Source: Pseudomonadota bacterium (GTDB lineage Bacteria; Desulfobacterota; Syntrophia; Syntrophales; UBA8958). From it: a DNA stretch of 60,949 bases. The stretch is taken from positions 1 through 60,949 of the forward strand of contig JASGUC010000050.1 of the NCBI GenBank assembly GCA_030057915.1, in the 5' to 3' direction. The position numbers and the translations under genes are program-made. How positions within the stretch are numbered: position 1 is the stretch's first letter; every line of letters begins with the position of its first letter. The notes beneath the pieces were generated by a model that had not been told where the DNA came from, searched no databases, and saw only the letters and a list, made by a program, of their open reading frames with translations. Positions 49,502 to 59,709 of this stretch are shown in pieces.

Positions 49502-50518
49502 CTAACCGTCGGCGATCCCGGCGGGGCTGAACACCCCGCGGACGGTGACGATGCCCGTAATAAGCTCCGGAGGGGTGACGTCGAAGGCGGGGTAATAGGC
49601 CTTCACCCTCTCGCCGGAGATGGGGGCGCCCTGAAATTCCAGCACCTCCCGGGGGTCCCGCTCTTCGATGGGGATGTCGCCGCCCCGGAGGGTGCGACGA
49701 TCCGGTCCGCCGTAGCCGAGGATATAGAAGGGGATGTCGAACCGCCGGGCGCAGATGGCCAACTGCAGGGTTCCCACCTTGTTGGCCGCCGATCCATCCA
49801 TGGCGATCCGATCCGCGGCGGCGAATACCTTGTCCGTCATGCCCCGGCACATGCACCAGGCCGCCATGTTGTCCGTGATCAGCGTCGTGTCGATCCCCAT
49901 CTCGCTGAGCGACCAGGCCGTCAGCCGCGCCCCCTGGAGGTAGGGCCGGGTCTCGGTGCAGAGCGCCTTGATCTCCTTGCCGTTTTCCCGGGCATATCGG
50001 AACATGTACAGGAGGCCGGCCCCGGCAAAGCAGTGGGTAAGGACGACGTCTCCCGGGGACAGAAGGGTTTCCGCCTGCCTTCCCGTCGTCTGGGAGATCT
50101 CCCGCTGCCGGGCGAGGCTCTTTTGGATTGCCGCCAGGATGATCGCCGAGGCCCGGCCGTCAGGTTCCCGCCGGATTCGCTCCAGGAGTTTTCCCAGGAG
50201 GATGGCGAGGTGAAAGCCCGTTGGCCGGGTGGCGCACAGGCGGTCGGCGGCATGCTTGAGAAAGGCCATGTCGCGACCGCCTCTTTGCCTTTCCGCCTCC
50301 CGGGCGGCCAGATAGAGACCGTATCCCGCCGTGATGGCGATGTCGCCGGCGCCCTGGACCATCATCTGTTCGATGGCCCGGGCCACCTCCAGATGATCGG
50401 TGCAGTAAACCTCCGCTCGGGTCCGGGGGAGCTTGCGCCGGTCGATGACGATCAGGGCGTCTTCCCCCTCCAGATAGACGTTGTTTTCCAGGTGCATGAG
50501 CAAAGGTTCGGCAGTCAT
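49502..50518 (-). CDS. MtnA-like sugar-phosphate isomerase
   Basis: 338-residue protein of the eIF-2B/MtnA family, which isomerises aldose 1-phosphates such as 5-methylthioribose-1-phosphate. The catalytic Cys163 sits in LTHCFAGAG (THCNAG in MtnA) and the catalytic Asp in LITDNMAAW; YLQGARLTAWSL, ADRIAMDGSAANKVGT and IPFYILG are conserved. The usual RGAPAIG and RPTAVNL motifs are altered to QGAGDIAI and RPTGFHL, so the substrate may differ. GGAGGG precedes the ATG. It follows the DUF6125-like gene by 48 bp on the same strand; no methionine-salvage genes are near. Confidence 0.8.
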   Translation of the reverse strand: MTAEPLLMHLENNVYLEGEDALIVIDRRKLPRTRAEVYCTDHLEVARAIEQMMVQGAGDIAITAGYGLYLAAREAERQRGGRDMAFLKHAADRLCATRPTGFHLAILLGKLLERIRREPDGRASAIILAAIQKSLARQREISQTTGRQAETLLSPGDVVLTHCFAGAGLLYMFRYARENGKEIKALCTETRPYLQGARLTAWSLSEMGIDTTLITDNMAAWCMCRGMTDKVFAAADRIAMDGSAANKVGTLQLAICARRFDIPFYILGYGGPDRRTLRGGDIPIEERDPREVLEFQGAPISGERVKAYYPAFDVTPPELITGIVTVRGVFSPAGIADG

Positions 50519-50566
50519 CGTCCCTCCCGACGGTCCGGCGTCAATATGATATGGAGATAGAGAATC

Positions 50567-51340
50567 TTATGCCCCCTCGGGGATGCTAAAACGCCAGGCG
50601 CAGAACCACTCGTCGGGATGTTCGTCCGGGGGGCAGCCGATGCATTCGCAGAGGATCCGGCTGTCGATGGACTCTCCGAAATGGCGGTATTCCACCAAGC
50701 CCGCCGACTTGCAGGGGTAATCATCCAGACCCCGGCGTTTTCGCGCCGACTGCACCCGGCAGTCGTTCATCTGAAAGATAAAGCTGTTGGGTCCCTCGTC
50801 GATGATGGATTGGACATTGATCCGGGCGTACATCCGGTAGCGCAGGGCCTGTTTCAGCCCCTCCAGCCCCGCGTCCCGGGGCAGCCCGAGGAACTCCTTG
50901 ATAGACCAGGCCTCGAAGGGGGAATATCTGGTCCAGCAGGTGTCGTTGCAGCGTTTGGCGTCGTACATATCGCGCATGGATTCCACGGCCTGAAACCAGA
51001 CGCCGTCGTTGGCCAGCCAGTTTACCCCCAGATTGTTCATGATATTGATGAGCTTCTCTTTCGGCATCTCCAAGAAAGGCTTGGGAATGCCATCGACCAT
51101 TTCGAATCCGAAGACCTTTGCCATCCGGCCCATCTGGATGTCGTAGCTGTCCTTTCGCGCCTTTTTCATGATTTCCAGCGCCCGGGTGATGCCGAACTGG
51201 TGCTCTACCGCGTTGAACCACAAGGTGTAATGCACCATGTTGCGGTGGAACATGTCCACAATGAGGCGCGCCATGTCCTCTTGGCTCAAATCCTCCGGTT
51301 TTTCCGCCGTGATGACCCTTTTCGATCCTGTTTCCGCCAT
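50567..51340 (-). CDS. DUF6125-like cytoplasmic protein
   Basis: 257-residue protein that I tentatively match to DUF6125, common in sulfate-reducing and syntrophic Deltaproteobacteria. Notable features: HRNMVHYTLWFNAVEHQFG, a KRCNDTCWTRYSPFEAW segment, NDCRVQSARKRRGLDDYPCK and a C-terminal CECIGCPPDEHPDEWFCAW; the Cys and His residues suggest metal or cluster binding, perhaps in a radical- or redox-related role. GGAGG precedes the ATG. Its function is unknown; adjacency suggests a link to the MtnA-like gene. Confidence 0.72.
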   Translation of the reverse strand: MAETGSKRVITAEKPEDLSQEDMARLIVDMFHRNMVHYTLWFNAVEHQFGITRALEIMKKARKDSYDIQMGRMAKVFGFEMVDGIPKPFLEMPKEKLINIMNNLGVNWLANDGVWFQAVESMRDMYDAKRCNDTCWTRYSPFEAWSIKEFLGLPRDAGLEGLKQALRYRMYARINVQSIIDEGPNSFIFQMNDCRVQSARKRRGLDDYPCKSAGLVEYRHFGESIDSRILCECIGCPPDEHPDEWFCAWRFSIPEGA

Positions 51341-51883
51341 TGCCGTTTCCCTCCTTCAATCAATATTTTTTCCCCGCCCGCGGGGATTGCCCCAAATTCG
51401 ATTCTGGTGATGGAAAAACACGTATTTCGGCTGTCGGAGTGTTCATGGCAGCATGGGGGGCATATTAAGGGGAAGGGAGGGGGAAAGTCAATAAAACATT
51501 TTTCGAGCGTCAGGCTGCCCGCTTACGACCCCACGGCGTCCGTCCGCTGGAACAACGCCGGCCCGTCGCCAGAATGGACAATCCCGACCGCGTCCGTCGG
51601 GCCGGGAAGATGAAAGGGGCGCAAGCGATGGGCTCCCCATAAATGTCTATGTTCGGAGGCCTTAGCGCATCCGGCGACCTGCCTGTCATCCCCCCGCGAC
51701 ATTTGTGTCGTGATCTGTAACTAAGTGAATCCATTGGCAACTATGGCCAAAGACACGGAAGGGTCTTCGTTGTGGCCGAATTGAGGCGACATTTTTTTCG
51801 CCCCTTGGGAAACGAAGGGCGGCCGATTGAAAATTTCCTCCACGATTGCAAGTAGTTAGGTGGAAGGAATCCTTGAGGGGACA
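51341..51883. other. intergenic region upstream of sigma-54 promoter
   Basis: 540 bases without a convincing gene. Small frames (for instance 51510-51740 on the minus strand) lack ribosome sites and family features. Activator sites for the promoter at 51884 would be expected here; I could not define a clear inverted repeat. Confidence 0.45.
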
Positions 51884-51898
51884 TGGCACGTCCCTTGC
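51884..51898 (+). promoter_or_regulatory. sigma-54 promoter
   Basis: TGGCACGTCCCTTGC fits the -24/-12 consensus TGGCAC-N5-TTGC exactly, with 10 bases between the GG and GC doublets. Transcription would start near 51910, about 40 nt before the start at 51951. Two NtrC-type activators are encoded in this window. Confidence 0.8.
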
Positions 51899-51950
51899 GG
51901 TAGCTTCAGTCAAAAGCGGGTTGACTACAAATGGAAGGGAGGGATCCAAG

Positions 51951-52415
51951 ATGGTAGCCTCGATGAAACTGATCGATCTGGTCGAGAATCACGCGGAAAG
52001 GATCGCTGCCCAGTGGTCCATGCTGGTAGTGAAGAATCCCTTTACCCCCTTTTATCATGGCAGGCAGCCGGAAAGGCTGGTCCCTCAAGCCGTGCGGTTC
52101 TACAGGAATTTCCGGAAGTTGTTCATGGAACCGAAACCGGTGGAGGCCTCCGATGGATATTTCACCAGTTACGCCGAGAAGCGATACCGGGAAGGGGTTC
52201 CCCTGCAAGAAGCCGTTTACGCCCTCATCCTCATGAGGAGGCAGATCTGGCTTTATGCCGAATTTCAGGCCGTTTTTTCCACCGCCGTGGAAAGGCAGCA
52301 GGCCATCGAGAGCGTGACCCGCACCATGCTCATGTTCGATTACGCCGTTTACTTCATCACCAAACGTTACGGGGAATTGATGAAACTGGAGTGGTTCGAA
52401 GCACCGAACACCTGA
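51951..52415 (+). CDS. stand-alone RsbRD-N-like sensor domain protein
   Basis: 154-residue all-helical protein matching the RsbRD N-terminal (globin-like RsbR sensor) domain: LVENHAERIAAQWSMLV, YAEKRYREGVPLQEAVYALI, LMRRQIWLYAEFQAVF and LFDYAVYFITKRYGEL-like end. It consists of the sensor domain only. GGGAGGG before the ATG at 51951; the sigma-54 promoter lies directly upstream. The next gene is a paralogue with a membrane tail (about 55% identical by eye). It could be a soluble regulator or adaptor. Confidence 0.8.
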   Translation: MVASMKLIDLVENHAERIAAQWSMLVVKNPFTPFYHGRQPERLVPQAVRFYRNFRKLFMEPKPVEASDGYFTSYAEKRYREGVPLQEAVYALILMRRQIWLYAEFQAVFSTAVERQQAIESVTRTMLMFDYAVYFITKRYGELMKLEWFEAPNT

Positions 52416-52608
52416 GAAGAAGGTCCGGCATTGGCGAGGCGGCGGCAAAGCCGCGGCGTGAAACGACGCCGGGGGAAAAGGGACGGGGAGGTTGACGAAA
52501 AGAGGCGTCGGCAAGGCGATTGCAGGGATGAAGCCACGCCATGCCGACGCCCCGGAGGCTCGTCCCCGCCCGCCTTTCCTTTCGGGGATCAACAGGAGGG
52601 CAGAGAGT

Positions 52609-53478
52609 ATGTCCGGTTCGCTCAAGCTCGTGAATCTTATCGAATCCCACGCCGAGCCCATCGCCCGGCAATGGGCCCGGGACGTGAAGAAAAACCCCCG
52701 GACCCCTTCATATCACCACCTTCCCGAGGAGACGCTGGTGCCCATGGCGATGCGCTTCTACGACCATTTCAAGCAGATGTTCTTCACGGACCGGCCGGCG
52801 GACGTCTCCCGGCAATACTTCGCCCGATACGCCGAAGAGCACCATGGCCGCAACATCCCCCTCGACGAGGCCCTCTACGCGCTGATCATGATGCGGCGTC
52901 ACATCTGGCTCTATGCGGAATTCCAGACGATCTTCATCTCCGCGGTGGAACAGAAGCATGCGGTGGACAGTCTCGTTCGCACCATCCTCATGTTCGACTA
53001 TGCCATCTTGTTCATCAGCCGGCGTTATCAGGAATTGATCCGCCAGCGGATCGAGGAGAAGCTTGGCGTGGTGAACGTCCTGCGCATGGAAAGCCCCCAG
53101 GGGGCGAAACTGGGCCCCTACCGGGGACCTATCATGGCCGCCTTCCTCCTCGGTGCCCTCGCCCTGACCTATTACTATCATGCCGTTTTGGGAACGAACG
53201 TGATCTTTACCCATCTGCTCTATATCCCCGTCGTCCTGGCGGCCATCTGGTGGAAGAAAAGGGGCGTCCTGGTTGCGGCGGCGCTGGGCGGCTTCCTCCT
53301 GCTGAGCCATCTGGTGTATCTGCGGGGGATGCCTTTTACCGACGACGTCATTCGGGCGGCGATGTTTCTCGTCATCGGGGGCGTCGTGGCCTTCCTGAGC
53401 GAAGGGGTGGCCCGGGCGGAAGAGATGTGCCGGGCGCTGCCAATGGCCGGCGGCGAACATCAGGCAGGGCTTTATTGA
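52609..53478 (+). CDS. RsbRD-N-like domain fused to a membrane domain
   Basis: 289 residues. Residues 1-150 form an RsbRD-N-like helical domain (LIESHAEPIARQW, YAEEHHGRNIPLDEALYAL, MMRRHIWLYAEFQTIF). Residues ~165-270 hold four membrane helices (FLLGALALTYYY, HLLYIPVVLAAIWW, GFLLLSHLVY, MFLVIGGVVAFLSEG), the end resembling membrane sensor modules that precede kinases, but no kinase follows. AGGAGGG precedes the ATG. It ends 41 nt before atpD, so it may be co-transcribed with the N-ATPase. It might relay a membrane signal to the enzyme or its expression. Confidence 0.8.
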   Translation: MSGSLKLVNLIESHAEPIARQWARDVKKNPRTPSYHHLPEETLVPMAMRFYDHFKQMFFTDRPADVSRQYFARYAEEHHGRNIPLDEALYALIMMRRHIWLYAEFQTIFISAVEQKHAVDSLVRTILMFDYAILFISRRYQELIRQRIEEKLGVVNVLRMESPQGAKLGPYRGPIMAAFLLGALALTYYYHAVLGTNVIFTHLLYIPVVLAAIWWKKRGVLVAAALGGFLLLSHLVYLRGMPFTDDVIRAAMFLVIGGVVAFLSEGVARAEEMCRALPMAGGEHQAGLY

Positions 53479-53519
53479 CATCGAACCATGCTTTTACAAC
53501 AGGAGAAAAGGGAGCCTAA

Positions 53520-54905
<1,386 letters not shown>

Positions 54906-55138
54906 CGAAGCCCCGGGGGGCGCCAACGCGCCGGGACCGTTGAAAAATGTCATTTCGAGGAGCGAAAGCGACGAGAAATCCTATGAAAGCTGATAGGTCA
55001 TAGGTCATAGCTCATAGGGAAAAATATATGTGTAAAATCCCATGAGCCACCAGCTATCAGATGCGAGCAAGGAAGGGAAAAAGGCCGCCTCCGGAAGGAC
55101 GGACAAGGACAAACCGAGGGCGTGAAGAGGGAGGAGAG
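54906..55138. other. repeat-containing gap inside the N-ATPase operon
   Basis: 233 bases between atpD and atpC. They hold a half copy of the TGTCATTTCGAGG repeat (54948-54982) and short tandem motifs (GGTCATAGGTCATAGCTCATA, about 54989-55015) with an inverted ATGAGCCACCAGCTATCAG further on. No gene seen. Confidence 0.75.
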
Positions 55139-55525
55139 ATGCGACTGAAGGTCTTGTTGCCCGCGGAGGTTCTGCTTGTGGAAGAGGTGACGAGGGTGGT
55201 GGCGGAAGCGGAAAACGGATTCTTCTGCCTCCTGCCCAATCACGTGGATTTTGCCGCCCCCCTGGTTCCCGGGGTCTTCTCCTTCACCGCCGCCGACGGC
55301 GCGGAGCATCATCTGGCGGTGGATGTGGGCGCCCTGGTCAAACGGGGCTCGGAGGTCTTCGTCTCTACCCGGAACGCCGTCCGGGGACGAGAATTGGGAG
55401 AACTCAAGGAAGTCGTCGTCGCCCAGTTCCGGGAGATCGACGAAAGAGAAAAGAAGGCCCGAACGGCGGCGGCCCGTCTGGAGGTGGATCTCCTGCGGCG
55501 CTTCATGGAACTGCGGCATGAATGA
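55139..55525 (+). CDS. atpC: N-ATPase epsilon subunit
   Basis: 128-residue epsilon subunit of the N-ATPase. N-terminal beta-sandwich (MRLKVLLPAEVLLVEEV, GFFCLLPNHVDFAAPLVPG) and a C-terminal two-helix part (LREIDEREKKARTAAARLE). GGAGGAGAG precedes the ATG at 55139. It links the catalytic head and rotor and may act as a brake. In N-ATPase operons epsilon follows beta, as here. Confidence 0.9.
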   Translation: MRLKVLLPAEVLLVEEVTRVVAEAENGFFCLLPNHVDFAAPLVPGVFSFTAADGAEHHLAVDVGALVKRGSEVFVSTRNAVRGRELGELKEVVVAQFREIDEREKKARTAAARLEVDLLRRFMELRHE

Positions 55526-55643
55526 TCCGTCCCGCCGCCGGGCGCGATGGCCGCGGCGTTAAAGGCCGCCGGGCGTCCGGTTCCCGAGGCCGCCCGGCGC
55601 CGTCTCGGGGGAGGACAAGGTTTGGAGAAGCTGCGAGGACATT

Positions 55644-55973
55644 ATGACGGACGATAAGCTTACGCCCAGCGAGCGGCGCCTCAAACAGGCGGAAGAGTTC
55701 ACCCGGAAAGTCACCCTCAAGGAAAAGCGGCGTCTGAAGGGAAAGGCCCAGAAAAACGAGGGGATCTGGTTCGGCCTGGGGATGTTCGGCATCGTCGGCT
55801 GGTCCATTGCCATCCCGACCCTCATCGGGACCGCCCTGGGTTACTGGATCGACCAGAGCTGGCCGAGCCGTTTTTCCTGGACCCTGATGCTCCTGATCCT
55901 GGGGGTGGCCCTGGGTTCCTTCAACGCCGGGTACTGGGTGAAGAAGGCCCGGGATACCATCATCAAAGACTGA
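55644..55973 (+). CDS. atpQ: N-ATPase AtpQ (AtpI-like) assembly protein
   Basis: 109-residue protein with a basic N-terminus (about 1-40) and two membrane helices (GLGMFGIVGWSIAIPTLIGTALGYW, WTLMLLILGVALGSFNAGYW in parts). Together with AtpR it is diagnostic of N-ATPase operons and is thought to aid assembly or Mg2+ supply like AtpI. GAGG lies six bases before the ATG at 55644. Confidence 0.85.
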   Translation: MTDDKLTPSERRLKQAEEFTRKVTLKEKRRLKGKAQKNEGIWFGLGMFGIVGWSIAIPTLIGTALGYWIDQSWPSRFSWTLMLLILGVALGSFNAGYWVKKARDTIIKD

Positions 55974-55985
55974 CGGGGCGCAGCC

Positions 55986-56297
55986 ATGAGCCATTTCCTC
56001 CAGTCAATCCTGATCCCCCTTGCCGCCGGCGGCCTCATCGGTTTTCTGTACTTCTTGGGCCTGTGGCGGACGGTGCGGCGTCTCCCCTTCGCGCCAAGGC
56101 CGTGGCGGCTGCTGGCGGGCAGCTATCTTCTCCGTCTTGTTTTCGCCCTGGGGGGGTTTTATCTCCTCATGGATGGGAGCTGGGAGCGCCCCGTCGCCGC
56201 CGTCGCGGGATTCGTCATCGTCCGTTCCGCAATGACGAAGAGCCTGGGAGCGACATCCTCGCCTCCCCGGAAAGGAGCCATCGCATGGAAGTCGTAG
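55986..56297 (+). CDS. atpR: N-ATPase AtpR subunit
   Basis: 103-residue membrane protein of the AtpR family, specific to N-ATPases and absent from ordinary F-ATPases. Three membrane segments (about 7-27, 43-62 and 66-83) with conserved charged residues in LWRTVRRLPFAPRPWRLLAG and RLVFALGGFYLLMDG; the intramembrane arginine is thought to interact with the c-ring carboxylate during assembly. Its stop lies inside the next gene (13-bp overlap). Confidence 0.85.
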   Translation: MSHFLQSILIPLAAGGLIGFLYFLGLWRTVRRLPFAPRPWRLLAGSYLLRLVFALGGFYLLMDGSWERPVAAVAGFVIVRSAMTKSLGATSSPPRKGAIAWKS

Positions 56298-56992
56298 CCA
56301 TCAATCAGATCAGTCCCGATCAGGTGATCCTGTTCGCCTGGAGCTTCGTCACCATCAACGCCACCCTCGTCTATTCCTGGCTGATCATGGCCCTCCTCGT
56401 GATCGGGTCCCTTCTGGTGACACGCAATCTCTCCACGGACCGGACCTTGAGCCGCTGGCAGAATCTCATGGAGGTCATCGTGGCGGGCATCCGCTCCGAG
56501 ATCGGCGACATGGTGAAGGAGGGAGTAAATACCTATTTCCCCTTCGTCGGCACCCTGTTTCTGTTCATCCTGGCCTCGAATCTCTTCACCTTCATCCCGG
56601 GCTACGTGGCCCCCACCTCGTCCCTGACGACTACGGCGGCCCTGTCGATCATGGTATTCTTCGCCGTGCCCATGTATGGCATCGCCAAACAGGGGGTTCT
56701 GGAGTATCTCAAGGAGTACTTCCGCCCCACCTTCATCTTTTTCCCCTTCCATGTCATGGGGGAGTTTTCCCGGACCCTGGCCCTGGCCGTCCGGCTCTTC
56801 GGGAACCTCATGAGCCACGAGAAGGTCATCGCCATCCTCTTGGCGGTGACGCCCCTCTTCTTTCCCGTGGTGATGCAGATCCTGGGGCTCCTCATCGGTC
56901 TGATCCAGGCCTACATCTTCGCCATCCTCACGATGGTCTATATAGCTTCGGCGACCCAGTCTCACGAGGAGACAGAACATAAACCAAAGTAA
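56285..56992 (+). CDS. atpB: N-ATPase a subunit
   Basis: 235-residue stator a subunit of the membrane sector. The essential arginine is Arg180 in LALAVRLFGNLMSHE; LIGLIQAYIFAILTMVYIA near the C-terminus is the other channel helix. The ATG at 56285 lies inside the end of atpR. It forms the half channels through which Na+ (or H+) enters and leaves the c-ring. Confidence 0.93.
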   Translation: MEVVAINQISPDQVILFAWSFVTINATLVYSWLIMALLVIGSLLVTRNLSTDRTLSRWQNLMEVIVAGIRSEIGDMVKEGVNTYFPFVGTLFLFILASNLFTFIPGYVAPTSSLTTTAALSIMVFFAVPMYGIAKQGVLEYLKEYFRPTFIFFPFHVMGEFSRTLALAVRLFGNLMSHEKVIAILLAVTPLFFPVVMQILGLLIGLIQAYIFAILTMVYIASATQSHEETEHKPK

Positions 56993-57017
56993 ACAATCAA
57001 GAAAGGGAGGAACAGAC

Positions 57018-57296
57018 ATGGACAGCATCAGTATCGTAGCAATGGCATCGATTATAACTTCCGGACTGTGCATGGGGATCGGCGCCATCGGACCGGGACT
57101 CGGACAGGGCAGGGCCGTGCAGGGGGCCTTGAGCTCCATCGCCCAGCAACCCGACGAGAGAAATTCACTGACACGGACCCTCTTCGTTGGCCTCGCCATG
57201 ATCGAATCCATCGCCATCTACTGCTTCGTCATCTCCATGATCCTGGTGTTCGCCAATCCGTTCTGGGCCTACGTCATCAAGAAGGTAGGAGGATGA
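57018..57296 (+). CDS. atpE: N-ATPase c subunit with Na+-type site
   Basis: 92-residue two-helix c subunit. Residues of the Na+ site known from Ilyobacter-type c-rings are visible: Gln30 in GPGLGQGRA, Glu63 and Ser64 in MIESIAIY, and Tyr68; the Ser/Tyr pair and the Gln argue for sodium over proton coupling. The neighbouring position usually Thr is Ile65. GGAGGAA precedes the ATG. The ring made of this subunit sets the ion/ATP ratio. Confidence 0.93.
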   Translation: MDSISIVAMASIITSGLCMGIGAIGPGLGQGRAVQGALSSIAQQPDERNSLTRTLFVGLAMIESIAIYCFVISMILVFANPFWAYVIKKVGG

Positions 57297-57299
57297 TCC

Positions 57300-58073
57300 A
57301 TGCATATCGACTGGTTCGTCTTTTTCTCCCAGATCGTCAACCTCCTGATCCTGATGTTTCTCCTGAAGAAGTTTCTCTTCGGGCGGATTGTCGGGGCCAT
57401 GGATGCCCGGGAGGCCAAGATTGCCGCCCGGTTCGCCGAGGCGGAACGTTCCCAGGAGGAAGCCGAAACAGCGGCGGCGGCCTGCGAGCGGAAACTTCAG
57501 GATCTGGAGGCGCGTCATGAGGAGATGCTCAACCAGGCCCGCCGGGACGCCGAGGCCTACCGGGAGCGCCTCCTGGAAAAGGCCCGGGAAGAGGTGGACT
57601 TCTTGAAGAACCGATGGAGCGAGGCCCTGCGCTCCGAACGGGAGAATTTCCTTCAGGAACTACGGCAGTTGGCGGGGAACCAGATCTACGCCATCACCCG
57701 CCGGGTCCTGAAGGATCTCGCGGGCCTCGACCTGGAGGAACGGATCGTCGACGTCCTTCTGACGCGCTGGGTCGCCCTCGATGAAGAAGAGCGGCGCCGT
57801 TTCCTCTCCGAGGGCGCCGAGGGGCAGCAGATAACCGTTTCCTGCGCCTATGAGATCCCCGCGGACATCCAGCGGCGCTTCCAGGAGAGCATCGTCCCCT
57901 ATCTGCCCGAAGACGTGGAGGTGGCCTATGAGCGTTCGGAGGATGTCCTGTCCGGCTGGGAACTCCGGGCCGACGGCCACAAGATCGCCTGGAGCATAAA
58001 GGATTACATCGATTCACTGGAAGAGCGCTTCTACGGGGCGCTCCAGGAAGCGGCTCAGGAGCGGAAGGCGTAG
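57300..58073 (+). CDS. atpF: N-ATPase b subunit (b-delta like)
   Basis: 257-residue peripheral stalk subunit. One N-terminal membrane helix (about 5-25, FFSQIVNLLILMFLLKKFLF), a long charged coiled coil (about 35-130), and a C-terminal domain (about 140-250) similar in position to delta. N-ATPases have no separate delta gene, and the long b subunit substitutes for it. It begins 4 nt after atpE, with GGAGG inside the atpE end as ribosome site. Confidence 0.9.
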   Translation: MHIDWFVFFSQIVNLLILMFLLKKFLFGRIVGAMDAREAKIAARFAEAERSQEEAETAAAACERKLQDLEARHEEMLNQARRDAEAYRERLLEKAREEVDFLKNRWSEALRSERENFLQELRQLAGNQIYAITRRVLKDLAGLDLEERIVDVLLTRWVALDEEERRRFLSEGAEGQQITVSCAYEIPADIQRRFQESIVPYLPEDVEVAYERSEDVLSGWELRADGHKIAWSIKDYIDSLEERFYGALQEAAQERKA

Positions 58074-58149
58074 CCTGATGGTCATGGATGCGGGGAGGCA
58101 GGCCGCAGAGATAATTCTGGAGACCGCCAACGGTCAAGGAGAATAGAAC

Positions 58150-59709
58150 ATGAACGATACGGTAACGGAAAAGGAAGAGTTGAGACAGTTCCTGAACGGC
58201 GCCTTCCGGACGATGGATGAGGTCCTCGCCGGCCAGGAGGCCGAACTCAAAGACCGGGAGGTGGGGGTCGTCACCTATGTCGGCTACGGCATTGTCCGGG
58301 TGGCGGGGCTCCCGAACATCCGGGCGGATGAGCTGGTCCTGTTTCCCCACAATCTTCAGGGGCTGGTTTTCAACATCGATGCGGAGGAGATCGGCGTGAT
58401 CCTGCTGGGCCCCAGCGAGGGCATTCAAGCCGGCGCCGAGGTGCGGCGCACCGGCCGCATCCTCGATGTTCCCGTGGGGGAATCCCTGATCGGCCGGGTC
58501 GTCGATGCCCTGGGCCGCCCCCTGGACAGCCGGGGAGAGGTCCGCACGGTGAAACGCCTCCCCGTGGAGCGAGAGGCGCCGCCGGTCATGGCCCGGGATC
58601 CCGTCACCGTGCCCCTCCAGACCGGCATCAAGGTGATCGACGCCCTCTTCCCCATTGGCCGGGGCCAGCGGGAACTTATCGTGGGCGACCGCCAGACGGG
58701 GAAAACGGCCATTGCCATCGATGCCATCATCAACCAGGCCGACAAGGACGTCCTGTGCATCTACTGCACCGTGGGAAAGAAGGCCTCCGACGTGGCGAAG
58801 GTGATCGCCGACCTCAAGCAGTACAACTCCCTGGACTACACCATCGTGGTGGTCGCCACGGGCGACGATCCCCCGGGGCTGCAATTCATCGCCCCCTATG
58901 CCGCAACCTCCATGGGGGAACACTTCATTGCCCAGGGGCGGGATGTCCTGATCATCTATGACGATCTGACCTATCATGCCCGGGCCTACCGGGAGCTGTC
59001 GCTCCTCCTGCGGCGGCCTCCGGGCCGGGAGGCCTTCCCCGGCGACATCTTCTACATCCACTCCCGCCTTCTGGAGCGCTCCACCCACCTCCGGAAGGAA
59101 CACGGCGGCGGCTCCCTGACCTCGCTGCCCATCGTGGAGACGGAGGCCCAGGATATCTCCGGCTACATCCCCACGAACCTCATCTCCATTACCGACGGTC
59201 AGCTCTATCTGTCCCCCCGGCTCTACCAGAAGGGCATCCTCCCCGCGGTGGACGTGGGAAAATCCGTCTCCCGGGTGGGGGGCAAGGCCCAATTGCCCGC
59301 CTATCGGGCCGTGGCCGGCGACGTGCGGATCTCCTATTCCCAGTTCGAGGAGCTGGAGACCTTCTCCCGTTTCGGCACCCGGCTCGACGAAGCGACGCGA
59401 AAGGTCCTCGAACGGGGTTGGCGGGTGCGGGAAATACTCAAGCAGCCGCAATACAAGCCGATTCATGTGGCGGAACAGGTCGCGGCGATCCTGGCCGTCA
59501 CCTCGGGGGTGTTCGACGGCGTGGCCACGGAAGACATACGGCAGGCGGAGGATTCCCTGCGGGAACAGGTGAAGGAGCAACATGGCGACTTTTGCGCCCG
59601 CATCGCCGCGGGGGAAAAACTGGGCGACGCGGAGCGGGATCTCCTCGTAAACGCCGCCCGGGCGACCGCCGCCAACCTCATCAAGGAGAACGACCGTGCT
59701 GACCGCTGA
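58150..59709 (+). CDS. atpA: N-ATPase alpha subunit
   Basis: 519-residue non-catalytic alpha subunit. Walker [10 protein letters not shown] near residues 178-186, [31 protein letters not shown] and [21 protein letters not shown] are the classical signatures. The C-terminal helical domain is complete. It overlaps atpG by 14 bp. AAGGAG is 12-13 nt before the ATG. Confidence 0.95.
   Translation: MNDTVTEKEELRQFLNGAFRTMDEVLAGQEAELKDREVGVVTYVGYGIVRVAGLPNIRADELVLFPHNLQGLVFNIDAEEIGVILLGPSEGIQAGAEVRRTGRILDVPVGESLIGRVVDALGRPLDSRGEVRTVKRLPVEREAPPVMARDPVTVPLQTGIKVIDALFPIGRGQRELIVGDRQTGKTAIAIDAIINQADKDVLCIYCTVGKKASDVAKVIADLKQYNSLDYTIVVVATGDDPPGLQFIAPYAATSMGEHFIAQGRDVLIIYDDLTYHARAYRELSLLLRRPPGREAFPGDIFYIHSRLLERSTHLRKEHGGGSLTSLPIVETEAQDISGYIPTNLISITDGQLYLSPRLYQKGILPAVDVGKSVSRVGGKAQLPAYRAVAGDVRISYSQFEELETFSRFGTRLDEATRKVLERGWRVREILKQPQYKPIHVAEQVAAILAVTSGVFDGVATEDIRQAEDSLREQVKEQHGDFCARIAAGEKLGDAERDLLVNAARATAANLIKENDRADR

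Noticed and set aside
53474..53500. TTGACA just upstream of atpD as a promoter
   Set aside because: No acceptable -10 at 16-18 nt spacing (best is ACAACA/TACAAC at about 15), so I do not call it; transcription from upstream seems likelier.
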